Shown: positions 54,977-63,689 of the stretch, piece by piece | Layout of the letters: every line of letters begins with the position of its first letter | How positions within the stretch are numbered: position 1 is the stretch's first letter | DNA from: Nitrosomonas marina | Lineage (GTDB): Bacteria > Pseudomonadota > Gammaproteobacteria > Burkholderiales > Nitrosomonadaceae | Length of the DNA: 64,000 bases | NCBI RefSeq assembly: GCF_900110145.1 | Contig: NZ_FOCP01000002.1 | Coordinates: 1-64,000 of the forward strand | Direction of reading: 5' to 3' | The notes under the pieces: model-generated | Databases searched by the model: none | What the model saw: the letters and a program-made list of their open reading frames with translations, nothing else | What the model was told of the DNA's origin: nothing | Position numbers and translations under genes: made by a program

Positions 54977-57049
54977 TTACCAGTTAAACGCATAGGTCAC
55001 ACCAACCATACGGCCTGGACCGGTAGCAAAGCCGTACGGCGTCTGTGATGCCTGGCTGATCAGTGGAAAATAGTTTTCGTTCAACAGATTTTTCACTGCA
55101 ACGGTAAAATATCCCGGACCAACCGCAAGACTGGTTGACAGGTCCACCAACACATAATCGTCAATCGGCATCCCACCAAACTGCGTTGAATTCGGGGTAC
55201 GGTCAGCGACGTAAAACGCCTGCATCCTGTTTCGCCACCATTCAAACGGACTGTATTCCAGAAATCCGGTCAATTTAACCGGGGAGATCCTGGTGCTAGG
55301 CAGATCTTCGTCAAATGTACCGTCATCATCCAGGTCAATTTCACCTTCTGCCCAGCTGACCGTACCACCGACATTAACCTGCTCTGTAACCTGGTATGCC
55401 AGTGAGCCTTCAACACCCCAGATACGCTCAGGAAGCTTGACAATACTTAAATCCCTGGTATACGTGGTGCCGTTATTCGATTCGCTGTAAAAACCAACAG
55501 CGGATGCCTGCACCGGACCGTATCGGCCTCGCAGGCCAAGCTCGTAGTTGTGCACTTTTTGCGCCTCAGACGCCAATTGACCTGCACTGACCACGCTGAT
55601 ATTTGCGTCCCTGATGGCACGACCGATATCAGCGAGCGAAAAACTCTGTGAATAACCGCCGTAGAGCTCCAGATACTCAGTCAGAAAGACAACCGCGCTG
55701 CCGTTAAACAGCGTGTTGTCATACTTGACTTCCTCGCCGCTGATATTGGCACCGGCCCGATTAATCACATCCGAAATATCGACGGAAATAGCTTCCTGAC
55801 GGACACCGCCACGAACTATTCCGTACTTGCTTACAGGCAGTTCAAGTTCAAAAAATCCCGCCAGCGCGTCCTGTTTCATAAAAGGAACGACTGTCGGTCC
55901 GTCCAGACCAGCCTGAACAACCTGATCGCGAAGATAATCCAGTCCCCAGATTGCGCTGAATTCATAGTTTTTAACTGTTATGGGAGTGTTTATCGTTACA
56001 CGACTACCGAATTTCTCAGCGCGTACTTCGGTCTGAGCAAATCCTGGAAATTTGGCAAAACGGGCGATCTGATCGTCATAATAGCCTTTCACCGAGACAT
56101 GGCTACCAAAAAAATTTTTGTTAATGTAGTCGACACCAACCAGCGTATTTTTGGTACCCGGCTTAAATGGATTGAATTGCCCGCGGACTGCCGGGGTCTT
56201 GATGCCATTTGCGGGATCACCGAGACCAAAGGTAAAGTTAGTGTCCTGTTTGATATTGAAATGATTAACCGTAAACTGCACCCGCTGCCGGTCATTGTCG
56301 AAATTAAATCCCAGTTTCCCAAGAATATTAAAGTTGTTGGTATCGGCAAGACCACCCTGTACGCCAATCGGATCGGGTGGAATGCGGTCCCCGCTTGCAT
56401 CGAAGAATTGACCACGTTCACCGTAGGTGCCAGACACCAGGTAATCCATATTCTCCCTCGTACCGGATATCCGGTGTGTCGTTTCCCACATGATCGCATC
56501 GTCAAACCGCTCCGTTGAAAAACGGATACCGCCCTTCGAAAAGCCTTCCCTTAATTTTTTGGAGGCGTGTTTGGTGATAATGTTTACCAGCCCCCCTGCT
56601 GCACCGAAACCATAAGCCGCTGTTCCGCCACGCACCACCTCGATACGCTCGATCGCATCCACATCGATCGTATTCAGATCACGACTTGAAGAACGCAGCG
56701 CAGTTGACTGAGGTATACCATCAATCAGTACCAGATAATCTCGACCCCGCAGAGTTTGACCGAAAGTGGACAGTGCTTCAGAACTGGGCCCGAGACCTGG
56801 TACAGTTTTCGCCAGTACATCACTTAAATTGCGCGCATAACCGGCCTGTTGTTGTATTTCCTCGTTTGTGATCACTGACACAGATCGAGTCGTTTCAGAA
56901 ACGGGTGTTTCGGTACGCGTGGCTGTCACCACCACCGGTTCCATGCTTTTATTTTGCGCAAACACCACCCCGAAGGGCAAACAGCCAGCAGGTATTAACA
57001 GGGTGACGAACGTTTTTCGCCATAGGTGGGTGAATTTTATTTTTACCAT
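54977..57049 (-). CDS. TonB-dependent siderophore receptor, IutA-like
   Basis: A 690-residue outer-membrane receptor. A signal peptide (about 1-31, ending FGVVFA) is followed by a TonB box-like MEPVVVTATRTETPV and a plug domain: QTLRGRDYLVLIDGIPQ, DAIERIEVVRGGTAAYGFGAAGGLVNIITK. The beta-barrel ends in YAFNW with a terminal aromatic residue. The plug and early barrel resemble IutA (for example VLIDG, IDPFNIDHIEV-type spacing, GQFFDASGD), and it lies near iucABCD, so ferric aerobactin or a similar hydroxamate is the likely ligand. A Fur-like site precedes it. Confidence 0.9.
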   Translation of the reverse strand: MVKIKFTHLWRKTFVTLLIPAGCLPFGVVFAQNKSMEPVVVTATRTETPVSETTRSVSVITNEEIQQQAGYARNLSDVLAKTVPGLGPSSEALSTFGQTLRGRDYLVLIDGIPQSTALRSSSRDLNTIDVDAIERIEVVRGGTAAYGFGAAGGLVNIITKHASKKLREGFSKGGIRFSTERFDDAIMWETTHRISGTRENMDYLVSGTYGERGQFFDASGDRIPPDPIGVQGGLADTNNFNILGKLGFNFDNDRQRVQFTVNHFNIKQDTNFTFGLGDPANGIKTPAVRGQFNPFKPGTKNTLVGVDYINKNFFGSHVSVKGYYDDQIARFAKFPGFAQTEVRAEKFGSRVTINTPITVKNYEFSAIWGLDYLRDQVVQAGLDGPTVVPFMKQDALAGFFELELPVSKYGIVRGGVRQEAISVDISDVINRAGANISGEEVKYDNTLFNGSAVVFLTEYLELYGGYSQSFSLADIGRAIRDANISVVSAGQLASEAQKVHNYELGLRGRYGPVQASAVGFYSESNNGTTYTRDLSIVKLPERIWGVEGSLAYQVTEQVNVGGTVSWAEGEIDLDDDGTFDEDLPSTRISPVKLTGFLEYSPFEWWRNRMQAFYVADRTPNSTQFGGMPIDDYVLVDLSTSLAVGPGYFTVAVKNLLNENYFPLISQASQTPYGFATGPGRMVGVTYAFNW

Positions 57050-57072
57050 TATTCTTACCTTTAATAAATGTT

Positions 57073-57092
57073 TATTAGAATGATATGTATTA
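57073..57092. promoter_or_regulatory. Fur-box-like site upstream of the receptor
   Basis: TATTAGAATGATATGTATTA lies 24-43 bp before the receptor ATG and resembles half of the Fur consensus (AATGATA core, AT-rich flanks). It is weaker than the sites before the RTX and PepSY genes. Confidence 0.45.
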
Positions 57093-57300
57093 CTATTATT
57101 ATTTATTTACATGCTGCTAATATTGGTTATGTTTTTGATAAACTATTGAAGATAGTTTTTTGTTAATGTGAAAAACGCTGAAATGCGCTCAACCGATCTT
57201 CGGTTTAATTCTTCGTCATAACAAACAGACGCCAAACGAAAAATCAGCGTTAATTGACCCACCCTTAACAAATGTCATTTTGCGCTGTGAACAGTTACTT

Positions 57301-58476
57301 TCATGATTGATTTTCTCTATTGTGCTCAGTCATTACAGTACTTTCCTTTTCCGCTGATGTTAGATTTGAATCAAATGAGACTGATCGTGAAAAAGACGCC
57401 GTTTTAATCTGGGTCTGTTTGCGACGACACCACCATGTATATATGCCGGTAACAAAAAGAATTGCTGGTATAAATCCTGTCACGAAAATTAACAGACGCC
57501 CCGGCACACCGGCAGCCGTTCCGATATGCAGTGGATATTTCATGTCAGCAATCTGCTGCCCTGTCCCGCTGCTTTTAGCATCGTGCGCCATCAATACTTC
57601 ACCTGAAAAGCTGTCCAATGCGACATAACTGGTACCATTAGGGTGTGAATCACCTGGATACTTCAATCTGACGACAAACGGCATTTCCGGTTTACCCGGA
57701 AATCTCAGCCAGGTTGCACTGGCGCCGGGTATCTCCGACTCGGCCGTCCGCAGCAACGCACTCGGCAGCTTTTGCAGAGCGTGCGGATCAATATGTTCAA
57801 TCAATGGCGGCTCGGACAACCCGGGTCCGCCGAACACAGCAACCAATGCGGCATTGGTCGGTTTGTAGAAAACCATCGCGGCACCGGTCAGCGCCACAAT
57901 AAACAACAGCAGCATTGAAACCAGACCAGCCGAACGATGCAGCGCGAACCAGCGGGCAAATCGCGCAGACTTGCGAGGGACGCGTAACGCGCCGATTAAT
58001 TTCCGCCAGCCCGGCCAGGCCAGCCATAATCCGGTCAACAGCGTTAATATCAGGATCAGCCCGAGTATGCCGTTAACAAATAAACCATCATCATCAGCAA
58101 GCAAATGGACATGCAGATCGTGAAGAAACCCCAGAAAGCCGGCATGTTCATCCCGTCTGCCAAGAATATCCAGAGTCCATGGGTCGACATACACCTGCTC
58201 AAATATTTCATTCTTTTTTATCCAGTATTCAATACTATGATCAGGCTCCCGAGGTAAACGCGCCAATAATACCGTATGACCGGCAAATATTGATTGCACC
58301 TTGTGCGTCGCTTCATCCAGCCGTATTACATCGGATTGCGGTTCAACGCGCCACAGATTGGCATTGAAATAAACATCCAGTTCATCATCAAAAACCAGAA
58401 TACTTCCGGATAAACCCGACAAACTAAAGAACAGACCGATGATAATGCCGATCCACAAATGAATTTTTTGTATCAA
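57301..58476 (-). CDS. PepSY-domain membrane protein (iron-uptake associated)
   Basis: A 391-residue inner-membrane protein with four membrane helices: near the N terminus (IIIGLFFSLSGLSGSILVFDDELD), about 130-150, about 190-210 and about 330-350. It fits the PepSY-TM family, often next to TonB receptors and proposed to reduce or release iron from siderophores. The start is a TTG at 58476 behind an excellent GGAAGG site. The C-terminal tail is charged and polar. It is the last gene of the iron region, on the same strand as the receptor (252-bp gap). Confidence 0.87.
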   Translation of the reverse strand: MIQKIHLWIGIIIGLFFSLSGLSGSILVFDDELDVYFNANLWRVEPQSDVIRLDEATHKVQSIFAGHTVLLARLPREPDHSIEYWIKKNEIFEQVYVDPWTLDILGRRDEHAGFLGFLHDLHVHLLADDDGLFVNGILGLILILTLLTGLWLAWPGWRKLIGALRVPRKSARFARWFALHRSAGLVSMLLLFIVALTGAAMVFYKPTNAALVAVFGGPGLSEPPLIEHIDPHALQKLPSALLRTAESEIPGASATWLRFPGKPEMPFVVRLKYPGDSHPNGTSYVALDSFSGEVLMAHDAKSSGTGQQIADMKYPLHIGTAAGVPGRLLIFVTGFIPAILFVTGIYTWWCRRKQTQIKTASFSRSVSFDSNLTSAEKESTVMTEHNRENQS

Positions 58477-58536
58477 ATTTCACCTTCCAGTCAACAAATG
58501 AAAATTGCGCAATCCAAAACACGATCTATTCCAGCG

Positions 58537-58749
58537 CTACGGGTCAATTTTCGATACATCACCGTGATAAAAACGGGTTATCAATCCGATCGCAATATCC
58601 TGTGATTTTGAGAAATACTCATATAAGCATTCAGACAACAAACCTGTAACCCAGCACCCAAACGGAACATATATATATGCCTTGTCAATCGCGAAGAGCA
58701 AATACTTGCTGCAATCCCCTGAAAGCTCCAGGCTCAATTGCACAAACAA
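58537..58749 (-). CDS. Doubtful small ORF in the PepSY leader
   Basis: A 70-codon frame with TTG (58749) or GTG (58743) start and no ATG, lying between the Fur-like promoter and the PepSY gene. The middle, AYIYVPFGCWVTGLLSECLYEYF, is hydrophobic enough for one membrane helix. There is no ribosome binding site I can point to, and I do not recognise the sequence. It could be a leader peptide, a small membrane protein or chance. Confidence 0.22.
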   Translation of the reverse strand: MFVQLSLELSGDCSKYLLFAIDKAYIYVPFGCWVTGLLSECLYEYFSKSQDIAIGLITRFYHGDVSKIDP

Positions 58750-58755
58750 ATGTTA

Positions 58756-58784
58756 ATATTAATGATAATTGTTCTTATTTGCAA
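58756..58784 (-). promoter_or_regulatory. Promoter of the PepSY gene with an overlapping Fur-like box
   Basis: On the minus strand TTGCAA (58784-58779), a 17-bp spacer and TAATAT (58761-58756). The plus-strand sequence AATGATAATTGTTCTTATT (58761-58779) matches the Fur consensus well and fills the spacer. Confidence 0.65.
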
Positions 58785-58938
58785 GTCATTGTTATTGATT
58801 TCATATCATCATTTATCATGTTCCGTACAAACACAGCTGAGTATTGCCGTTATTTACCGGCAGTGCCGCTCTAGCAGCGTTCTTGGAGCGTCGCGCCAGT
58901 TTTGACATTACAGGCAGTGATTGTGGGTGGTGACACAT

Positions 58939-58968
58939 CAGATAAACAGATAACCCACTGTTTATCTG
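58939..58968. repeat. Perfect 11-bp inverted repeat
   Basis: CAGATAAACAG (58939-58949) and CTGTTTATCTG (58958-58968) around an 8-nt loop ATAACCCA. There is no T-run on either strand, so an operator or RNA hairpin upstream of the hydrolase gene is more likely than a terminator. Confidence 0.7.
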
Positions 58969-59082
58969 CATTAATAATTCATGGCACAATATATACCTGA
59001 TTACAAGACATTTGTGTGTGTAACTGATTACGAATAACATAGCAGGCATGATATTCGCTTTGACTGTCTGCCAGCACCGGCC

Positions 59083-59931
59083 ATGAACTCGTTCAGCATT
59101 CGCCATAGCATACTTCTTGCCATGGTCGTGTTATTTTGTAGTTGCTCTAATCTTTTATATTATCCTGACACGCGACATCGTTATTTTGATCCTGAAGCTG
59201 TTGGGTATACGCCGGAAACAGTTTTTTTTACTGACGCTGCCCAGAGAAAATTACATGGATGGTGGTTTTCTGCACAAAAATCACCAGTAAAAGCGACTAT
59301 CGTCTTCTTTCATGGCAATGCTGAGAATCTGACCTCACATTTCCTTCAGATAGCATGGATCAGTCGCGAACATTACAATGTCTTCATTTTTGATTATCCC
59401 GGATTTGGACTGTCCGAAGGTCATCCGACACCAAAAAGCTGCGTCGAATCAGGCCATGCGGCCGTAGACTGGGTCAATAGGCATAAAGTACAAGGCGGCC
59501 CGATTATTATTTATGGGCAAAGCCTGGGCGGTAATATTGCCTTGAGAACAGCATTGGATAAAAAAGACGAAATCAATCTAAAACTGGTGGTTGCAGACAG
59601 TACATTTTACTCTTTTCAGAAAATTGCACGTGTCAAACTGTCTCATCACTGGGTGACATGGCCGATGCAACTGTTGAGTTACCTCCTTTTAAGCGATTAT
59701 TGGGCTCCCGGAAATCTGTCATCATTATCACCTGTATCAGTTCTGGTAATACACGGTCAACAGGACAAAACAGTCGAACCAGTTTTCGGTGAAAGAATTT
59801 ATAAACAACTGGCAGAACCGAAAACATACTGGATAATCCCGGACGGTAGACACACCGATGTGTTTCTAAGACATAACCAGAAATACCGCAGTGAATTTTT
59901 GGCTTTCCTGGAACGATTAAGTCAGCACTAA
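59083..59931 (+). CDS. Alpha/beta-hydrolase, probable lipoprotein
   Basis: A 282-residue hydrolase. The N-terminal hydrophobic segment ends with CSCSNLLYYPD, a lipoprotein-like signal although the residues before the Cys are not ideal. The fold is clear: VFFHGNAENLTS (oxyanion loop), the nucleophile elbow GQSLGGN (Ser about 149), the acid in VIHGQQDKTV and the His in DGRHTDVF. It belongs to the group with BEM46/ABHD13-like hydrolases. The substrate is unknown. It is transcribed away from the iron region. Confidence 0.9.
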   Translation: MNSFSIRHSILLAMVVLFCSCSNLLYYPDTRHRYFDPEAVGYTPETVFFTDAAQRKLHGWWFSAQKSPVKATIVFFHGNAENLTSHFLQIAWISREHYNVFIFDYPGFGLSEGHPTPKSCVESGHAAVDWVNRHKVQGGPIIIYGQSLGGNIALRTALDKKDEINLKLVVADSTFYSFQKIARVKLSHHWVTWPMQLLSYLLLSDYWAPGNLSSLSPVSVLVIHGQQDKTVEPVFGERIYKQLAEPKTYWIIPDGRHTDVFLRHNQKYRSEFLAFLERLSQH

Positions 59932-60140
59932 ATTCCACAAACCCTGTGGCTTGTCTGCATCACGTTGCTTCCCGAACGGTTTTCGTTTGACAGGTCCAGA
60001 AAGTTTAAGTAGATTCATTCGGGTTCTCAGCAATGTTTATAGGCTGGGACAAATTCCAGAGTTTTATTTAAACTTTATCTTCTTTTCAATCGTCCGCGCG
60101 ATATCGGTTCGAAGAAGAGATCAATGATAGGAGAATTTAG

Positions 60141-60650
60141 ATGGTACGCAAAAGCCTGGTTGTATTCACTGCAAGTCTGTTTTTATTTCCGATGTCTGCT
60201 TTTGCCGCGGGATATGGCACGGCGGGATGTGGACTGGGCTCGATGGTCATCGGCTCGGAACGTGGTCCGGAACAGATTTTTGCCGCCACCACCAATGGCA
60301 CCTCGGGTTCTCAAACCTTCGGCATGACCTCGGGCACATCAAATTGCGGCGACCATGGCCTGCTTAATTTAAGTCAAGAAAGAGAAATATTCGCCACCGA
60401 GAATTACACCAGTCTGGTAAAAGAAATGGCCCGTGGTAAAGGCGAACATCTCAATATTCTTGCCAGCATGTATCACTGCCCTGCCGCGCAGCACCAAGAA
60501 TTCGGTGCTTTGACACAGCAAAAATTTAACGAGATTGTACCCGATGCTGAAACAACACCGGATATCCTGCTAAGCCAGTTGGAAACCTTGCTGGGTCAAC
60601 ATCGCACACTGTCGGAATCCTGTAATATGCAATTATCAGCATTAGACTAA
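60141..60650 (+). CDS. DUF3015-family exported protein
   Basis: A 169-residue protein with a signal peptide (1-22, cut after AFA). The mature part starts with AGYGTAGCGLGSMVIGSERG and continues with GTSNCGDHGLL, the cysteine-glycine blocks of DUF3015. Four cysteines remain after cleavage and could form disulfides. Function is unknown. A TAGGAGA ribosome binding site precedes the ATG at suitable spacing. The DUF4105 gene follows after 66 bp, a pairing that suggests a joint envelope role. Confidence 0.9.
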   Translation: MVRKSLVVFTASLFLFPMSAFAAGYGTAGCGLGSMVIGSERGPEQIFAATTNGTSGSQTFGMTSGTSNCGDHGLLNLSQEREIFATENYTSLVKEMARGKGEHLNILASMYHCPAAQHQEFGALTQQKFNEIVPDAETTPDILLSQLETLLGQHRTLSESCNMQLSALD

Positions 60651-60716
60651 AACACGTCACGGGTATCATCATACGCCGGTACCCGTGCATCCTGCGCCCC
60701 GTTCTACGGGTACTTC

Positions 60717-62636
60717 GTGCCACTCTATTTACTAGCCGCCGGAATTTTAGCCGTTTGCTTTTGCCTGTTCCCTGACAGCGCCTACTCCAGAAACAATCAT
60801 AGCAACGATTATCTGACCGAACTTCAGCAACAAGCCAAACAGTTGAAACTGAATGAGCAACGTGTCTGGCACCTGTTGCTAAAATACAAGCCGCAATTAT
60901 TCGGCGGCGTTGTCAGTGAAGCAGACGGCATGGATTTTTTCAATGCACCTGACGGGAAAACCAGTCCAGAATCCGAATTGACGGCAACGCTGGCAAGTTT
61001 TTTTCTCTCAACAGAAGATCTGGCAGATAACAGCGAACATCCGCAATGTAATTTTCCCGCTCGTTTCAAATGGTTAAATCAGCAACTTCAGTTCGACACC
61101 AACCGTCTCCAGATACAAGTATGCGACCGTCTTGAGCGCTGGATCAACGAGCTGGATCCGGTGGGTGTCACACTGGTTTTCGCATCCTATTATTTAAACA
61201 ATCCGGCTTCTATGTTTGGTCATACACTGGTGCGCATCGACAGCAGGGAACGGCAAGACGACAAGAAGCTCACAAATTACGGGGCAAACTATGCAGCGGT
61301 TCCGGATACCGATAATCCGTTCCTGTATGCCTGGCGTGGCCTGACCGGCTCATTTGAAGGGAAATTTGCCATCTTTCCTTATTACACTAAAGTTCAGGAA
61401 TATAACAATCTTGAAAGCCGTGATCTTTGGGAATACGAACTCAACTTCACAGAAGCACAATTAAACACCATGCTGCTGCATCTATGGGAACTTGGCGGCA
61501 CCCATTTTGATTATTATTATTTTCAGGAAAACTGCTCATACCATGTTTTATCACTTTTTGAAATCGCCAGACCGGAACTGCATTTAAAAGATCAATTCAT
61601 TTTCAGCGTTATCCCTGCTGACACGGTAAAAATCGTCGTAGCACAGGAGAATCTGGTCAAAAAGGTCGTATATCGACCGTCAATTGTGAGCCAGCTGAAT
61701 CAAAAAAGGCATCAGATGACTAACGCACAGCGTCGGATTTTTCGTGCTCTAGTCAAAGAAAAATTGACACCGGACGCTGCTGAATTCAAACAGCTCCCGG
61801 ATCAAACGCAGGCACTTTTGCTGGATGCTTATATGGACTTGCTTCAATATCAGAGTATGCGAGAGCAACGCGCTGGCGAAGTAAAAATTCCGTACCCGGT
61901 TTTACTGGCACGCAGCCGCCTGGATACTGACGATGCTGAACATAATTCCCTATTTTACTTCTCCAGCCCACCGCATCTCGGCCACGGTGCCGATCGTATA
62001 CGGATCGCTGCGGGCCATAATGATCGAGAACCTTTTATAGAATTTGCCTACCGGCCCGCCTATCATGATTTAATGGCTCGAGACGAGGGCTATGACAAGG
62101 ACTCAGAAATCATTTTCATGGATTTCAAACTGCGTTATTTTTTCGAGTCACAGCGCGTACGCCTTGACCAGGCGCGATTGTTATCAATTACTGCACTAAA
62201 CCCGTACGACCCACAGTTTGTCAAACCATCATGGCGCTTCGATTTCAGCATTGACACGCTCAGAGAACAGGATTGCGGCTACTGCAATACAGTTTCAGGC
62301 AGCTACGGCAGAGGCATTGCCTACCGTCCCGATTTTTTCTCGCCAATTTTGTTATTTTCGTTTCTGGATTTGAAAGCCGACGTATCCAGTCATTTGAAAC
62401 AGAATTACCGGTTTGGCGGCAATGCGGAACTGGGCGCGTTTTACAATTTCAACCATCGGCTGAGAATCAGGCTGGCGGGAAGCTACCGTGTGTATTTTCT
62501 TGGAGACAAGAAGCGATTTTTCACCACGCACGTTGTCACCCGATATGCGCTCACACAAAATCTCGATATGCGGATGAAATACAATCGATATGACCATAAC
62601 AATGAGAGCATCTTTGCTGTAAATTATTACTTCTAG
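60717..62636 (+). CDS. DUF4105-family envelope protein
   Basis: A 639-residue protein with a signal-like N terminus (about 1-25, PLYLLAAGILAVCFCLFPDSAYS). The DUF4105 core lies in the middle: ASYYLNNPASMFGHTLVRID, YGANYAAVPDTDNPFLYAWRGLTGSFEGKF and YYFQENCSYHVLSLFEIARP, a papain-like arrangement with conserved Cys and His. The C-terminal ~230 residues are beta-rich and end in FAVNYYF, like an outer-membrane barrel. The start codon is GTG with a weak ribosome binding site. Function is unknown; it follows the DUF3015 gene. Confidence 0.88.
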   Translation: MPLYLLAAGILAVCFCLFPDSAYSRNNHSNDYLTELQQQAKQLKLNEQRVWHLLLKYKPQLFGGVVSEADGMDFFNAPDGKTSPESELTATLASFFLSTEDLADNSEHPQCNFPARFKWLNQQLQFDTNRLQIQVCDRLERWINELDPVGVTLVFASYYLNNPASMFGHTLVRIDSRERQDDKKLTNYGANYAAVPDTDNPFLYAWRGLTGSFEGKFAIFPYYTKVQEYNNLESRDLWEYELNFTEAQLNTMLLHLWELGGTHFDYYYFQENCSYHVLSLFEIARPELHLKDQFIFSVIPADTVKIVVAQENLVKKVVYRPSIVSQLNQKRHQMTNAQRRIFRALVKEKLTPDAAEFKQLPDQTQALLLDAYMDLLQYQSMREQRAGEVKIPYPVLLARSRLDTDDAEHNSLFYFSSPPHLGHGADRIRIAAGHNDREPFIEFAYRPAYHDLMARDEGYDKDSEIIFMDFKLRYFFESQRVRLDQARLLSITALNPYDPQFVKPSWRFDFSIDTLREQDCGYCNTVSGSYGRGIAYRPDFFSPILLFSFLDLKADVSSHLKQNYRFGGNAELGAFYNFNHRLRIRLAGSYRVYFLGDKKRFFTTHVVTRYALTQNLDMRMKYNRYDHNNESIFAVNYYF

Positions 62637-62720
62637 CGCTGTTCTAGCTGATCAATTGGCGACTGCAACGTATTTGTTCTATTAGATTATACAAATGACG
62701 GGACACGATCACGATATTTT

Positions 62721-63689
62721 ATGATTGAAGCTTTTCTGGCCGTTGCAGCAGGTCTGATACTGCTTGCCTGGAGTGCAGACCGTTTTGTAGAGGGTGCCGC
62801 CGTCACCGCTCGCCATTTCGGCATGCCGCCACTATTGATCGGCATGGTAATTGTCGGTTTTGGTACATCTGCGCCCGAAATGGTCGTATCCGCGCTTGCC
62901 GCATCGCAGGGAAATCCGGGTATCGCGCTCGGCAATGCTTTTGGCTCCAACATCACCAACATCGCCCTGATTCTGGGACTCACTGCGATAATCAGCCCCA
63001 TAACAGTACACTCGCAGGTGTTGCGCAAGGAACTTCCCGTTCTTGCCATTGTGACCATGCTGACAGCCGCGCAGCTCTGGAATGGTCATATTTCCCGTAT
63101 CGACGCGGGCGTATTGCTTGGCGTGTTTGGTGTACTGATGGCATGGGCAATCAGGCAGGGGCTACAAGAAAAAACCGACGCACTGGGTACGGAAATCGAG
63201 CAAAAACTGGAATCCCATGAAATGCCCATCCGGCGAGCTGTATTCTGGCTGGTTACCGGACTGGTATTGTTAATAATAAGCTCCCGCATGCTTGTCTGGG
63301 GCGCAGTGGCCATTGCGCAGGGATTCGGTGTCAGCGACCTTGTCATTGGCTTGACAATTGTCGCTATCGGCACATCACTGCCCGAACTGGCTTCTTCAAT
63401 CATCGCTGCCCGCAAAGGGGAACACGATATCGCACTCGGCAATGTCATTGGTTCCAACCTGTTCAATACGCTAGCCGTCGTTGGCATCGCTGGCATGATT
63501 CATCCGATGTCGGTGGATCCGGCTGTATTAAGCCGGGACATGCCCGTCATGGCGGCGCTGACCCTTTCGCTATTCGTCATCGGCTACGGACCCCACGGTC
63601 ACGGTCGCATCAACCGTATCGAGGGATCTCTGTTATTAGCCTGCTATACGGGTTATACCGCTTATCTGATCGGAACAACATTTGGCTAG
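62721..63689 (+). CDS. CaCA-family calcium/sodium antiporter (YrbG-like)
   Basis: A 322-residue membrane protein with about ten helices. Both alpha repeats are canonical: VGFGTSAPEMVVS with ALGNAFGSNITN in the N half, and VAIGTSLPELASS with ALGNVIGSNLFN in the C half. A charged cytoplasmic loop (about 150-170) separates them. It exchanges Ca2+ for Na+ or H+. It is closer to the family consensus than the antiporter at the other end of the window. It lies 84 bp after the DUF4105 gene. Confidence 0.93.
   Translation: MIEAFLAVAAGLILLAWSADRFVEGAAVTARHFGMPPLLIGMVIVGFGTSAPEMVVSALAASQGNPGIALGNAFGSNITNIALILGLTAIISPITVHSQVLRKELPVLAIVTMLTAAQLWNGHISRIDAGVLLGVFGVLMAWAIRQGLQEKTDALGTEIEQKLESHEMPIRRAVFWLVTGLVLLIISSRMLVWGAVAIAQGFGVSDLVIGLTIVAIGTSLPELASSIIAARKGEHDIALGNVIGSNLFNTLAVVGIAGMIHPMSVDPAVLSRDMPVMAALTLSLFVIGYGPHGHGRINRIEGSLLLACYTGYTAYLIGTTFG

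Larger units (their letters stand above)
58477..59082. other. Divergent region PepSY gene / alpha-beta hydrolase gene
   Basis: 606 bp. It holds a Fur-overlapped promoter towards the PepSY gene (58756-58784), a doubtful small frame (58537-58749) and a perfect 11-bp inverted repeat (58939-58968). No other gene seen. Confidence 0.55.

Noticed and set aside
60124..60327. 67-codon plus-strand frame at the DUF3015 start
   Set aside because: Overlaps the DUF3015 gene in another frame; the latter has a signal peptide and a ribosome binding site.
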